The notes under the pieces were generated by a model that ran no database searches, was not told the DNA's origin, and worked only from the letters and a program-made list of their open reading frames with translations. The translations under genes were made by a program, and so were the position numbers. A stretch of DNA of 64,000 bases from Verrucomicrobiota bacterium (GTDB lineage Bacteria; Verrucomicrobiota; Lentisphaeria; JABSQK01; JAJFLO01). The DNA lies in contig JAJFLP010000079.1 of the NCBI GenBank assembly GCA_021772635.1, positions 1 through 64,000 on the forward strand. Direction: 5' to 3'. Positions 42,081 to 51,224 of the stretch are shown here, one piece after another (within the stretch, counting starts at the first letter, position 1; every line of letters begins with the position of its first letter).

Positions 42081-44627
42081 CTATGGGAAATAAAGGCCGG
42101 AATCGGCTAGATGCTGAAGAACGAACTGCCGACGATTGGGGAGCCAATCCTTACCAACGGATCCGTCGTAACCGCTTTGGTCATCAAAGCCATCGATCAC
42201 TGGCTTCATGATCATCGCCAACCTCTTAAACTCTGCAGTAATTTTCCCGTCAGTTAATGCACCACCGCCCAAAAAATGGTATTTTACGCGGCGGGAGAAA
42301 AGGTTTCGAAACGGGTTGTCTACCGTGTGTCGGATAGCGACCAACTCGACATCGAGCGAAAAATCCGAGCTGGAAAGATTACGGTTATGCCCTTGGATAC
42401 TGATCACATTCCAACCCGGTTTAAGTAGGGGAATGTGAGCGCTGATGTCGAAAACCTCTGGTCCATTCGCCTCGTGCTCTGTACGAGAAAGTTGGTCGTA
42501 CGCCGGAAATCGACCGCTGCGATCCAGTCCAGCCGTTCGCATTACTTCATGACCGTTGATGTAGGCAACGAAGCTATCGTCGTAGTCCGCATTTAAGAAT
42601 AGTTGTTGAAATTCGGGGTCTTCGTCGACATGAAACTTCTTTCGGAGGTAGACCGAGCTGTAATTCATTCTCATGTCCTCCAGAATCGTCGCGTCGTCGC
42701 TGTCACCGTATCCAAAGCCTGCAGTGCCGGTGGGCCAAAGCGAGTCGTCGTAGTCGAGCTTCAGCCAAGCACTGGCAACCGTCGACGGCTCCTGTGTGCC
42801 TTTAAGATACCGCCACTCATCGCTCGTTTCCACGAGCACCGTGCAGTCCGGTCCGGAGATAAGCGCACGAAATAAACGTGGAATATCCGTTCCATATTTG
42901 TTGTATAGCGGCTTAATTCTGAATAGGTCCGAAATAATGTTGTCGTGCGATGGCGTTCGGCGCGCCCGCCCGAATGCGCCTTCAGCGTCCCATACCATGA
43001 AATCAAACTTTCCCGCGGGTTTACGTCTCCGAACTGCTGCCCAGTTATTTTGTGGCCAATCATGGGTTCCGGCATATATGTTCAATAAGAGATAGTCAAC
43101 AAAATTGGTTACATTGATCTTGTCGCTAATCCGGTCGTAATGGTCGCGGTTGGTTAGAAATTGACGCGGGATCAATGACATCAACTCAAGCCACGCGTCG
43201 AGGTCTCCATTTACAACGTTTCGATGCTGCCTGATCACGTCCCAGCGTTCCGAGGTCCCGCGTAAGGAGTTCAGGTAATCCTCATCAATTCTCTCTGTAA
43301 TATTGTAGTAGCCCTTGTATTCACCATTGATTAGCAGATTAGCAAAGGTCCCGAGGGCACTTTGATATCCCATCGCATCCCATAGCCGTCTCGTTAACTC
43401 ATCGCGGACAAACGGATTCTCTTGATCGTCAACACCGGCTCGGAGGACGACTTTATTAAGCGCTGCCGGACGCGCCCCGGGAATAAACACTGACGATAAC
43501 GTCGGAGTTCCGTACTCCGGTCGCAAATATAGTCGATATGAAAGCTTGCTGTCTCTGCAGGTTAACCTCCTCGTATTGTTGCTCCCACTCAAGCGAATAC
43601 CGCAATCGATAGCAAAATCGTGACCGTCCGTCGAGTTAAAGTACTCAACGGAGACCGATCTTTCCCACGAGCGACCGCGATTGATCGGGTTAAAGTATTC
43701 CGGGTATGGATGGTCCCGCCGGTACCAACGCGAACAGTCGCCGTTAACCCGTGTGTTGTCGCTCATACCGGCGATTCCAGTTGGCCCGACCAGGTTTTCT
43801 GTATCGGTCGCAATCGATACCACGGGAAGACTGCTTAATAAACGACCCTGATCGATTGAATAGGTCCGGGTGGTTACATCAAATGTTGCAAAATTCTCCC
43901 TGAATACAGCCGCTCTTAACACCTTCGACTCTTGGATTTCAATAGGGGTCTTATAGGCGAATCCGGTGCGGGCGGTTGGTGCGCTTCCGTCCGTTGTATA
44001 CCGTATGTTCGCAACTCGATCATCGGTTGATAACGTTACCCGTAGCGGACGCGCATAAATCCCATGCGGTTCACTAAATTCGACGCGACCGGTAAAATCG
44101 ATGTAAGAATTTGTGTTATTCGGAGCCCCGGGCGTCGGCGGAGAAAAGAAACGAAACGTTGAACTCAATTCGGAGTAGCCGTAAGAGTAATCTGGTCGTT
44201 GCGGCGGATACCGTGGCGAAATAAAACTGACAAGATTTCCCTGCCGACTATTGTCAATCACCCCAAGAAACTCTCCCGCACCTGACAACTTAAAATTAGT
44301 ATGTAAGTTCTTTGAGTAGCGGTCGGTCCGGTCCTTCCCGCTTGCAAAAACAATCAGATACGAACGCGCCGGTATGGCCACATCTGGAAAGACCCATTTG
44401 CGAGCATCCATTATATTATCCGTTAGCGACCAACCTCTTAATGGCACGGCCTTTTCTGAACGGTTATAGAGTTCGATCCAGTCTGAGGCCTCGCCATCCT
44501 CGTCCTTGAGCCCGTGGCTATTGAACGCCATGAATTCATTTATGATAATATTCTGCGCGTGCCCGCACCATGTAGTGACCAAACAGCAGCAGATCGTGAA
44601 TAGGGTAAGTTGTCGAAAAATTGTCAT
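42081..44627 (-). CDS. Secreted lamin-tail / CotH protein
   Basis: 848 residues from ATG 44627 (13 codons inside the ORF), which gives a clean signal peptide 'LTLFTICCCLVTTWCGHAQ'. Then follow a lamin-tail domain ('INEFMAFNSHGLKDEDGEAS', 'DWIELYNRSEKAVPLRGW'), a chitobiase/Fn3-like domain ('VANIRYTTDGSAPTA'), a CotH kinase-like domain ('GIRLSGSNNTRR', 'LLINGEYKGYYNITERID', 'FMVWDAEGAFG') and a sugar-binding-like jelly roll ('LNADYDDSFVAYINGHEV'). CotH domains phosphorylate proteins in spore formers. This layout is common in PVC bacteria. The genes across the gap encode DUF4956 and VTC proteins, the usual partners of CotH. Confidence 0.9.
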   Translation of the reverse strand: MTIFRQLTLFTICCCLVTTWCGHAQNIIINEFMAFNSHGLKDEDGEASDWIELYNRSEKAVPLRGWSLTDNIMDARKWVFPDVAIPARSYLIVFASGKDRTDRYSKNLHTNFKLSGAGEFLGVIDNSRQGNLVSFISPRYPPQRPDYSYGYSELSSTFRFFSPPTPGAPNNTNSYIDFTGRVEFSEPHGIYARPLRVTLSTDDRVANIRYTTDGSAPTARTGFAYKTPIEIQESKVLRAAVFRENFATFDVTTRTYSIDQGRLLSSLPVVSIATDTENLVGPTGIAGMSDNTRVNGDCSRWYRRDHPYPEYFNPINRGRSWERSVSVEYFNSTDGHDFAIDCGIRLSGSNNTRRLTCRDSKLSYRLYLRPEYGTPTLSSVFIPGARPAALNKVVLRAGVDDQENPFVRDELTRRLWDAMGYQSALGTFANLLINGEYKGYYNITERIDEDYLNSLRGTSERWDVIRQHRNVVNGDLDAWLELMSLIPRQFLTNRDHYDRISDKINVTNFVDYLLLNIYAGTHDWPQNNWAAVRRRKPAGKFDFMVWDAEGAFGRARRTPSHDNIISDLFRIKPLYNKYGTDIPRLFRALISGPDCTVLVETSDEWRYLKGTQEPSTVASAWLKLDYDDSLWPTGTAGFGYGDSDDATILEDMRMNYSSVYLRKKFHVDEDPEFQQLFLNADYDDSFVAYINGHEVMRTAGLDRSGRFPAYDQLSRTEHEANGPEVFDISAHIPLLKPGWNVISIQGHNRNLSSSDFSLDVELVAIRHTVDNPFRNLFSRRVKYHFLGGGALTDGKITAEFKRLAMIMKPVIDGFDDQSGYDGSVGKDWLPNRRQFVLQHLADSGLYFP

Positions 44628-44966
44628 TAGATTCAGAACGCGATCCGGCCAGGCCGCTCTGTGCACCAGGCACCATACTTTTCGGCCGCAGCCGCGATCA
44701 AATTATAATGCTTTCTGTTAGATTTTTCTCACGGATTGGACTATTATGCTATACATAACCAATTTCCAGTTGGGCTTCGCAAATCCTAAGAATCAAATTC
44801 TTCGACATCATTATTGAAGCCCTGTATTCATCATCTCAGTTATACCGAAAATCATCAGGTTTTCGAAATATCGTTCGAATTCCCTCGCGTGGTTAGTTGA
44901 GAGTTATCCAAAAATTGTACTGCTTGCAGTATATCAACTGAGAAAAAGAGGATCCCAATCGACTTT
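44628..44966. other. Divergent intergenic region
   Basis: About 340 bp between the CotH gene and the DUF4956 gene; it must hold promoters for both. An R1 element occupies 44841-44933, right before the plus-strand gene. Confidence 0.5.
44841..44933 (-). repeat. R1 repeat, full 93-bp copy
   Basis: TATACCGAAAATCATCAGG at the left and GTACTGCTTGCAGTATA at the right, 93 bp, close to consensus. It ends 33 bp before the DUF4956 start codon. Confidence 0.88.
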
Positions 44967-45653
44967 ATGAACGCATTCAAACTCAGCATCCGGAAATTCG
45001 TAACGGACGCAGTTAATGAGGTCCAGTTTTTCGACTTTCTCCTGCATCTGATAATGGCAGTTATTCTCGGAGTGATCCTGCAACAACTTTATATTCGATG
45101 TGGCAACTCGGTATCGAATCGTCGAAAGACAGCGTCAAACTTCGTATTACTAGCATGCGTTACGATGATCGTTATTTCGATTGTTAAGTCGTCACTGGCG
45201 TTGTCTCTCGGGTTGGTCGGAGCATTGTCAATTGTTAGGTTTCGAGCAGCAATCAAGGAACCGGAGGAGCTGACCTACCTGTTCATTGCGATTTCGATCG
45301 GCTTAGGCATGGGTGCCGGGCAACCCGGGATTACCTGTACCGGATTCGGGGTGATTTCTTTACTTATCCTGCCCAGATTTTTTTCCAGAAAATTACATTT
45401 GGATAACGGCTTTCTGTTAACAGTGTCTAACGAGTCAAGTGATGGTATCAAACTCAGCGAGATTACCGAAGTATTGGAAAAATATTGCAGCAACGTCCGG
45501 CTGAATCGCTACGACTATCCCGGGACTCGATCAGATTTCGCGTTTCACGTCCAGATTGATGACACGAACAGACTCGACTCGATCAGAACGGATCTTGTAG
45601 CAATCAACGATCAGTTTCACGTCGCCTGCCTGAACACTGATGATTTTGTGTAA
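44967..45653 (+). CDS. DUF4956 membrane protein
   Basis: 228 residues with four or so hydrophobic helices in the first 145 residues and a soluble tail. The core 'SLALSLGLVGALSIVRFRAAIKEPEEL' (quoted in part by its 'GALSIVRFR' centre) is the hallmark of DUF4956. These proteins are regularly found with VTC-domain proteins and CotH, and are thought to support phosphate or polyphosphate chemistry at the membrane. The VTC gene follows after about 295 bp in which I see no gene. Confidence 0.88.
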   Translation: MNAFKLSIRKFVTDAVNEVQFFDFLLHLIMAVILGVILQQLYIRCGNSVSNRRKTASNFVLLACVTMIVISIVKSSLALSLGLVGALSIVRFRAAIKEPEELTYLFIAISIGLGMGAGQPGITCTGFGVISLLILPRFFSRKLHLDNGFLLTVSNESSDGIKLSEITEVLEKYCSNVRLNRYDYPGTRSDFAFHVQIDDTNRLDSIRTDLVAINDQFHVACLNTDDFV

Positions 45654-45948
45654 TTTACTCCTCTCAATAGGGAATTCTATTTAAGCAATTTCGAGAGTAT
45701 CGTTGTCCATGAATGCAGACTGGGGGCGGCCGAATTTTCGGGCATCGTAAATGGTACCGCCGACGGGATTCCGACGGGATTTTAATCGGCGTCGCATCGG
45801 TCATAGTACACGCTGTACCTCAAAAAAGGCGGAAGACACTCGGGCAACGCCGGGTCGTAATCTCCGAAATAATTAGTACACTCCTGGAACCACTCCGCTC
45901 AACAATCCCGGCCCCTCGTGCCCATTAACACGCGTAGAAACGGCTACT

Positions 45949-46641
45949 ATGGATACCCAGTCACACTATCGGTTCGAACGAAAGTATTCGACAACCAGAT
46001 ACTCAAGTCACCAAGTTGAAGCTCTCGTCAACCATCATCCGGCGTTATTTCGGGAGATATTTCATCCCCGCTCGGTAAACAACATGTATTGGGATACAAT
46101 TGGCCTGGGTGCCTATTTCGAACACACTATCGGATCCTATCAACGAACAAAGACACGGGTGCGATGGTATGGAGATCTGTACGGGACGACGAAGTCGCCG
46201 AAACTGGAGTTGAAAAAGAAGAACACTAATGTCGGATACAAAAAACGATACCCTCTTGAGAACTTTCATTTGCAGGCAGGGGATCTCGCCTCGTACCTGT
46301 ACCAGGAGATTGTGCAGGACGGCGTTCACCCGGAGGTGAAGCAACGACTCGCAAGTCTGACTCCAACGTTAATAAATAGTTATAAACGCAAGTACTTTCG
46401 CTCGTTATGCGGTCGTTTTCGGATTACAATCGATTCAGATGTTTCCTGTTATCCGTTACTGGGGGTAGCCTCATTGCCTGTAAACGGCATCAAGAATTCC
46501 CGATTAGTTATAATAGAACTCAAGTACTCACATCTGGATGACCTCCTCGCCACTGAGATTGCAGATAGCCTTCCGTTTACATTAACAAGAAATTCTAAAT
46601 ATATAAATGGCCTCCAGTTGCTATACAATTGGGTCCGATAA
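45949..46641 (+). CDS. VTC-domain protein (polyphosphate-polymerase-like)
   Basis: 230 residues, a whole VTC domain. 'YRFERKYSTT' opens the triphosphate-tunnel fold; 'SVNNMYWDTIGLGAY' follows, then 'KTRVRWYGD' and 'KLELKKKNTNVGYKKRYPL' supply the basic tunnel residues, and 'RLVIIELKYS' the late acidic strand. VTC domains make or bind polyphosphate. Together with CotH and DUF4956 it forms a known three-gene association in bacteria. Confidence 0.9.
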   Translation: MDTQSHYRFERKYSTTRYSSHQVEALVNHHPALFREIFHPRSVNNMYWDTIGLGAYFEHTIGSYQRTKTRVRWYGDLYGTTKSPKLELKKKNTNVGYKKRYPLENFHLQAGDLASYLYQEIVQDGVHPEVKQRLASLTPTLINSYKRKYFRSLCGRFRITIDSDVSCYPLLGVASLPVNGIKNSRLVIIELKYSHLDDLLATEIADSLPFTLTRNSKYINGLQLLYNWVR

Positions 46642-46688
46642 ATATGTTTTATCGGTTGTCGTAAAATAAACTGCCGCGAGCAATAAAT

Positions 46689-47750
46689 ATGTACCGACGA
46701 CTACCGCATCCGAGAGTTCGTTCGTTATACCGTCGAACACCCACTCAGCACCATGACAGTCCATTTCTATTCGCTTACGCACGAACTGCACTGAAATACG
46801 GTATTCGCTCGCTAAATTTAGTCGAGAAGGACATCGTTCTGGTACCCGAATTTGTGTGTGACTCAGTAATTCACCCACTTGATCAGCTTAAACTGGACGT
46901 TCGTTATTACCCGGTCACGGACACGCTAGAACCTGCTTGGGATGAACTGGAAATACTGATCGCCGATGGAGCCCATGCAGTTTTAATGGTTCACTATTTC
47001 GGACAACCCCAGGACATTCAAAGATTCCGGTCAATCTGTGACGCACATAAAATATATTTATTAGAAGATAACGCGCATGGTTTCAGCGGGTTGTGTGGAG
47101 GTGGATTACTGGGAACCTTTGGTGACATTGGGATCTCATCGCCGCGGAAAAGCCTCCCGATCCTTACCGGCGGATACCTGTATATAAACTCAGACCGATC
47201 GGCAAGGATACCGGACTTGCCACTTCGTCCGTTGAATCGGTTGTCGAGATCCGTCAAACTTATTGCGAGCTCCGTAGTCGACCATTTCCCAAGTGCTTTT
47301 AGGTTCTTGCGGAGAATGCCGGATTATAACTCACAGGACGCGTTCCGGGAACCCGGGATTCCCGATTGGGGGATGGACCGCTCGGCACAACTGATGATTG
47401 AGAGTCAGAATCCAGCAAGCATCCGCAAGACGCGGCAGGCGATTTACAGGGTTTGGCTCGAATGGAGCGGTTTTCATCAACTACGCCCTGTATTTCCCGC
47501 GCTCGCTCCCGACTGTGCGCCACTCGTTTTTCCAGCCTACACCAAGTCTGACGAAGAGACGATAAAATGGTTCGAATGGGGTTGGCAGAACGATATTTCT
47601 ATTCATTCATGGCCGACATTTCCGAGCGAAATACTGCAATCTAAATCGGAAGCGATACAGTATTGGAAAAGAATGCTCTGTTTTCCGATCCACCAGCAAA
47701 TGAGGCCGAAAGAATTAGAGAATACGCTCAGCCGACTGACGTTCGATTAA
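46689..47750 (+). CDS. DegT/DnrJ/EryC1-like PLP-dependent aminotransferase
   Basis: 353 residues. 'VLVPEFVCDSVIHPL' is like the 'P-x-x-C-x-x-V' start of DegT enzymes; 'ILIADGAHAVLMVHYFGQPQ', 'IYLLEDNAHGFSG' (the D of the PLP pocket) and 'GISSPRKSLPILTGGYLYIN' with the Schiff-base lysine follow. The enzyme would aminate a keto-sugar, or bind PLP without transfer. It lies 47 bp after the VTC gene, an unusual neighbour for a VTC set and probably a link to surface-sugar synthesis. Confidence 0.82.
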   Translation: MYRRLPHPRVRSLYRRTPTQHHDSPFLFAYARTALKYGIRSLNLVEKDIVLVPEFVCDSVIHPLDQLKLDVRYYPVTDTLEPAWDELEILIADGAHAVLMVHYFGQPQDIQRFRSICDAHKIYLLEDNAHGFSGLCGGGLLGTFGDIGISSPRKSLPILTGGYLYINSDRSARIPDLPLRPLNRLSRSVKLIASSVVDHFPSAFRFLRRMPDYNSQDAFREPGIPDWGMDRSAQLMIESQNPASIRKTRQAIYRVWLEWSGFHQLRPVFPALAPDCAPLVFPAYTKSDEETIKWFEWGWQNDISIHSWPTFPSEILQSKSEAIQYWKRMLCFPIHQQMRPKELENTLSRLTFD

Positions 47751-47940
47751 AACACAATCTTGGATTTTAAGGGGTCTCGTGTCTGGCTTCAACGCGATAA
47801 GCAGCGCAAGTGAAGGCCGAGATCAATTTCCTATTCAAACTGGATATTTCTGTTATCTGAAGAATTTTTGTTCGACTACGGGAAAAAATGGGCTCAATTT
47901 ATCTATTTTCTCGCTACGATCCCTAAAGTCCGACAGACTC

Positions 47941-48104
47941 CTAGCCCCAGATCAAGCGAACTTTCCGATTTCGTACTCGTACTCTTACTCGGACTCGTAA
48001 TCTTCCTGGTTTTTCGAGGTGAAATTTGGGAAGGGATTACGATTATGATTACGAGTACGATTACGAAGAAAATCCAATGAAAAGTTCGCTGGATTTGGGC
48101 CTAG
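47941..48104 (+). repeat. R2 hexamer hairpin with CTAG ends
   Basis: CTAGCCCCAGATCAAGCGAA opens it and GTTCGCTGGATTTGGGCCTAG closes it (last CTAG 48101-48104). Between are hexamer arms (TCGTACTCGTACTCTTACTC and GATTACGATTATGATTACGA) around GGTTTTTCGAGGTGAAATTT. The right CTAG is shared with the R3 element that follows. Confidence 0.85.
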
Positions 48105-48283
48105 CCTGATCTATGCACGAACTTTCTACTGCGAGCACGCATTGTACATGACCTAAATGAGTTACAAAGAACTCAAGACTTTGAAATAACTCGCTATTCC
48201 TTCAGCCTTGAAACCTTCGTAACTCATTGATCTCAATCACACTGCGAACTCTCGTGACGAAATTCGTGCATAGATCAGGCTAG
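48101..48283. repeat. R3 palindromic element, 183 bp
   Basis: CTAGCCTGATCTATGCACGA to CGTGCATAGATCAGGCTAG, 183 bp with CTAG on both ends. Its left CTAG is the right end of R2 and its right end is the first base pairs of R4, making a three-element chain. Confidence 0.92.
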
Positions 48284-48344
48284 CCTGAATAATTCACCAG
48301 CATTCTGCCCCGAGCCCTAATCTCTGCTCAAATAAACCGATTGG
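48282..48344 (+). repeat. R4 63-bp repeat
   Basis: Starts AGCCTGAATAATTCACCAG and ends CTCAAATAAACCGATTGG; it differs from 22451-22513 at only a few positions. It ends 17 bp before the start codon of the FemAB-like gene. Confidence 0.8.
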
Positions 48345-48361
48345 GAAAGCCAAGTTTTAAT

Positions 48362-49498
48362 ATGAGAATTACGATCTTCCCTTCATTTTCTGAAGCAGAA
48401 CCGGCATGGAGAAATTTTGAGAACCTCTCGAATCACTATGGTTTTCAGAGTTTCGCATGGCAGCGCTGTTGTTACGAGTCCTTCGGCAAGGAATTGGGAA
48501 TCGAACCGTGCATTGTACTCGTGGAAGACGACGACGGTGACCCCTTATTCTTAATGCCTCTAGGGATTCAGGTAAAATGCGGTACCCGCGTACTCTTGTT
48601 TATTGGCGACCGAGTAACCGACTATAATGCGCCGCTAATGCGGCGCAGCAAACCCGGAGTCATCACCTCCAAAAGGACGTTCGCCGAGATTTGGGAAGCC
48701 GTTCTCGATAGCCTACCGCCGTTCGATCTAATTCAGCTCGTGAAAATGCCTGAGTTCATACGGACGCAGCCAAATCCATTCTCCAATCTCGGATGGACAC
48801 CGTACGAATCTGGTTGCTCAATCGATTTAACGGGCGACTGGAAGTCGTACAGCGAACAACATTTGGACAGCAAATTTCGCGCCGATACACGTCGGCGCAG
48901 ACGAAGATTGGAAGAAGTTGGCGAAGTCAAGTTTATCATCGCCGATGAGATTAGTTTGCGCGAAAGCCTGCTCACTCAACTAATAGAGCAGAAAGAGCGG
49001 CGTTATCGCGAAACCGGGGTACTCAATTTGTTCGCGAATGAGGGGATCCGTCGTTTCTACCGTGAAATGACCCTGGGGGATAACACGAGGGATATGATCC
49101 AACTGTCGGCATTGAGTTGTGATGACCAGATCGTGGCGACAAATTGGGCAATGCTCATGGGCGAGGATTTCTATCATATTCTCCCCACGTATAAGGGCGG
49201 TAAATGGAATCGATATGCGTGCGGTAGAATTCTACAGGAGCACCTTGTTAGATGGTGCTTTGATAATAATTACCGTGTCTTCGACTTTACTATCGGCGGC
49301 GAGGGCTACAAACGGGTGTGGTATAACCGTAAGATGACCCTGTTCCGTTGGACGATGCCGAGGACTTATAAAGGCCGGCTATACAGCGCATGGCTCGAAT
49401 TAAAGGAAAGAGTAAAACGGAACGCGCATATTTATGCACCGCTAAGACGTTGCCATTCTTGGCTCGACGAGTTTATAAGAAGATCGAAACAAGGATAG
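48362..49498 (+). CDS. FemAB/GNAT-like acyltransferase
   Basis: 378 residues from ATG 48362; the ORF track's start at 48341 overlaps the R4 repeat. It has the family's 'FQSFAWQRCCYESFG', 'DPLFLMPLGIQVK', 'DTRRRRRRLEEVG' basic linker, 'FYHILPTYKGGKWNRYACG' and 'FDFTIGGEGYKRVW'. This third member is distant from the two at 18-21 kb. A sugar- or amino-acid-acylating role in glycan assembly is likely. It stands alone between repeat elements. Confidence 0.8.
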   Translation: MRITIFPSFSEAEPAWRNFENLSNHYGFQSFAWQRCCYESFGKELGIEPCIVLVEDDDGDPLFLMPLGIQVKCGTRVLLFIGDRVTDYNAPLMRRSKPGVITSKRTFAEIWEAVLDSLPPFDLIQLVKMPEFIRTQPNPFSNLGWTPYESGCSIDLTGDWKSYSEQHLDSKFRADTRRRRRRLEEVGEVKFIIADEISLRESLLTQLIEQKERRYRETGVLNLFANEGIRRFYREMTLGDNTRDMIQLSALSCDDQIVATNWAMLMGEDFYHILPTYKGGKWNRYACGRILQEHLVRWCFDNNYRVFDFTIGGEGYKRVWYNRKMTLFRWTMPRTYKGRLYSAWLELKERVKRNAHIYAPLRRCHSWLDEFIRRSKQG

Positions 49499-49500
49499 AC

Positions 49501-49657
49501 CGCAAGCCTTAAAATAAGCGAACATTCCGATTCGTAATCTTACTCGTAATCGTAATCTTACTGGTTTTTCGAGGTGAAATTTGGAAAGGGATTACGATTA
49601 TGATTATGAGTACGAGTACGAAAAAAATCCGACGAAAAGTTCGCTGGATTTGGGGCG
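49501..49657 (+). repeat. R2 hexamer hairpin element
   Basis: AAAATAAGCGAACATTCCG at the left and GTTCGCTGGATTTGGGGCGAG at the right, with hexamer arms between. ORF 49581..49847 ('DYDYDYEYEYEKN') is its translation and not a gene. Confidence 0.82.
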
Positions 49658-49992
49658 AGCAGTCTGGAATGTGGGAGGCCTACCATTCTTAGCCGGTTTT
49701 GGCGCGCGCTTCGTTGTTCCAAGCCTTGTTCGAACTTCCCCAGGGCCACGGACGGGTGAGAGATGGGATAATTGGAGGCTAGCCAAGCTTCGCCTCAAAC
49801 CGACAAGTTTTCGCGATCCTGGATACTGGTTGCTAGATGCCGGATAAAGAAAGTAGCGTCCAGCTAGTCTCCAGAATCAGGCATCCAGTATCAACATCTT
49901 TAAGGCAGAGCCGCACAAAACTCATCCGTTTTGTGTCGGTTTCGCCCTTTAAAGGTGTCTAGTTGATGACCAATTCCAACCCTTCCCGACTG
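49658..49992. other. Gap with no gene
   Basis: About 335 bp downstream of R2. A short inverted repeat ACAAAAC...GTTTTGT (about 49914-49935) could form a small hairpin after the minus-strand GT4 gene, but there is no U-tract. Nothing else stands out. Confidence 0.4.
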
Positions 49993-51165
49993 TCACCTTC
50001 CCCGCTTAATCAGAATCTTTACGCCGATCGCCTCAATCGTTTCAAGCATAGCATCCCACGAGTATTTCTTATTCTCCGCGCGAATATTCCCGGGAAAATC
50101 GACGAAGTCCCGATCCTTGTAGTATTTACGAACTGCCATCGCGATGGCATCGGCATCCGATGGTGCAACGAGATACCCAGTCTGACCATCCGCAACTACC
50201 TCCGGCAAACCGCCCACTGTCGTTGCGATTACGGGTTTTTCGAAGCCGTAGGCGATCTGGATAATCCCACTCTGAGTAGCGGTCAAGTATGGGACAACGA
50301 CAACGTCGGCCGCCTCGAAATAACGGGATACCTCTTCGTTCGGGACGTAGTGATCGACTAGCGTCAGTTGCCCACTCGACTTCAGCCGGTTAATAGAAAG
50401 AGAGTACTTCTCCTGATCCTCATAGAATTCGCCTACTACGAGAAGATGAAATCCGTCTTCAGTCGGCAATTTCTCCATCGCCTGAAGTAAATACTCCAGC
50501 CCTTTGTACTCCCGTATATACCCGAAGAAAAGAAGGACTTTCTTATCTCGTAACCCAAGGTCATCCCGCAGATCTGCGCCATTCGAATCTGTATTCTCCG
50601 AGAATACACCATAGGTCGGATGCGGATTCTTATGAACGTCGGCATCAGGTTTAATCCCGATCAAATTCTCTCGATCTTCCTCACTGTGCACAATAAAAGT
50701 ATCGGTAACTGCGAAGGTCGTTCGTAATAGGAAAACGTCGATCATCGACCGCTCATGCGGGATGACGTTGTGGCATAGGAAACAACTCGGAATGCCTGAA
50801 ATCAACTTTGCCAACCATGAAATCGACCCGAATGCGGGAGCGAAGAACGGGTTCCACCATGAGAATAAGATGAAATCCGGTTGCAGCCGACGGATTTTAA
50901 CGAAAGTCGCAATCCATGTTATTGGGTTAATAGAGTCAATGCATGCGTTATTCGGGACCGTGAACGACTGCTGCGAGAGATCTTTCTGTGTCTTCCCGGG
51001 GAATAGCAGGTCAGGATACTGACGGTTAAGCGAAAAAAACGTCACATCGTGCTTCGACGCCAGCGTCTTGTATAACAGGGTCGTGTAATGGGAGATTCCG
51101 CCGCGAAACGGGTAGGTCAATCCGATAAGCGCGATCTTAAGGCTAGGCTCTTTTTCAGTCATCAA
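49993..51165 (-). CDS. Glycosyltransferase family 4
   Basis: 390 residues, GT-B fold. The acceptor half begins 'KIALIGLTYPFRGGISHYT' and the donor half has 'KKVLLFFGYIREYKGLEYLL' and 'PYLTATQSGIIQIAYGFEKP', followed by 'VIATTVGGLPEVVADGQTG'. It differs from the two GT4s at 12-17 kb and is most like GDP-mannose-type wall glycosyltransferases, although the donor cannot be told from sequence. It is followed 60 bp upstream on the same strand by a lipoprotein gene. Confidence 0.88.
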   Translation of the reverse strand: MMTEKEPSLKIALIGLTYPFRGGISHYTTLLYKTLASKHDVTFFSLNRQYPDLLFPGKTQKDLSQQSFTVPNNACIDSINPITWIATFVKIRRLQPDFILFSWWNPFFAPAFGSISWLAKLISGIPSCFLCHNVIPHERSMIDVFLLRTTFAVTDTFIVHSEEDRENLIGIKPDADVHKNPHPTYGVFSENTDSNGADLRDDLGLRDKKVLLFFGYIREYKGLEYLLQAMEKLPTEDGFHLLVVGEFYEDQEKYSLSINRLKSSGQLTLVDHYVPNEEVSRYFEAADVVVVPYLTATQSGIIQIAYGFEKPVIATTVGGLPEVVADGQTGYLVAPSDADAIAMAVRKYYKDRDFVDFPGNIRAENKKYSWDAMLETIEAIGVKILIKRGR

Positions 51166-51224
51166 TCAAGCTTTCCCTTAACAGTGCGAAGAACTGAACG
51201 TGCATACCGCGTGGGCTAATCGGG

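Noticed and set aside
45713-45928. 71-residue ORF between the DUF4956 and VTC genes
   Set aside because: Biased composition, no ribosome binding site, and no recognisable motif; the gap is left as non-coding.
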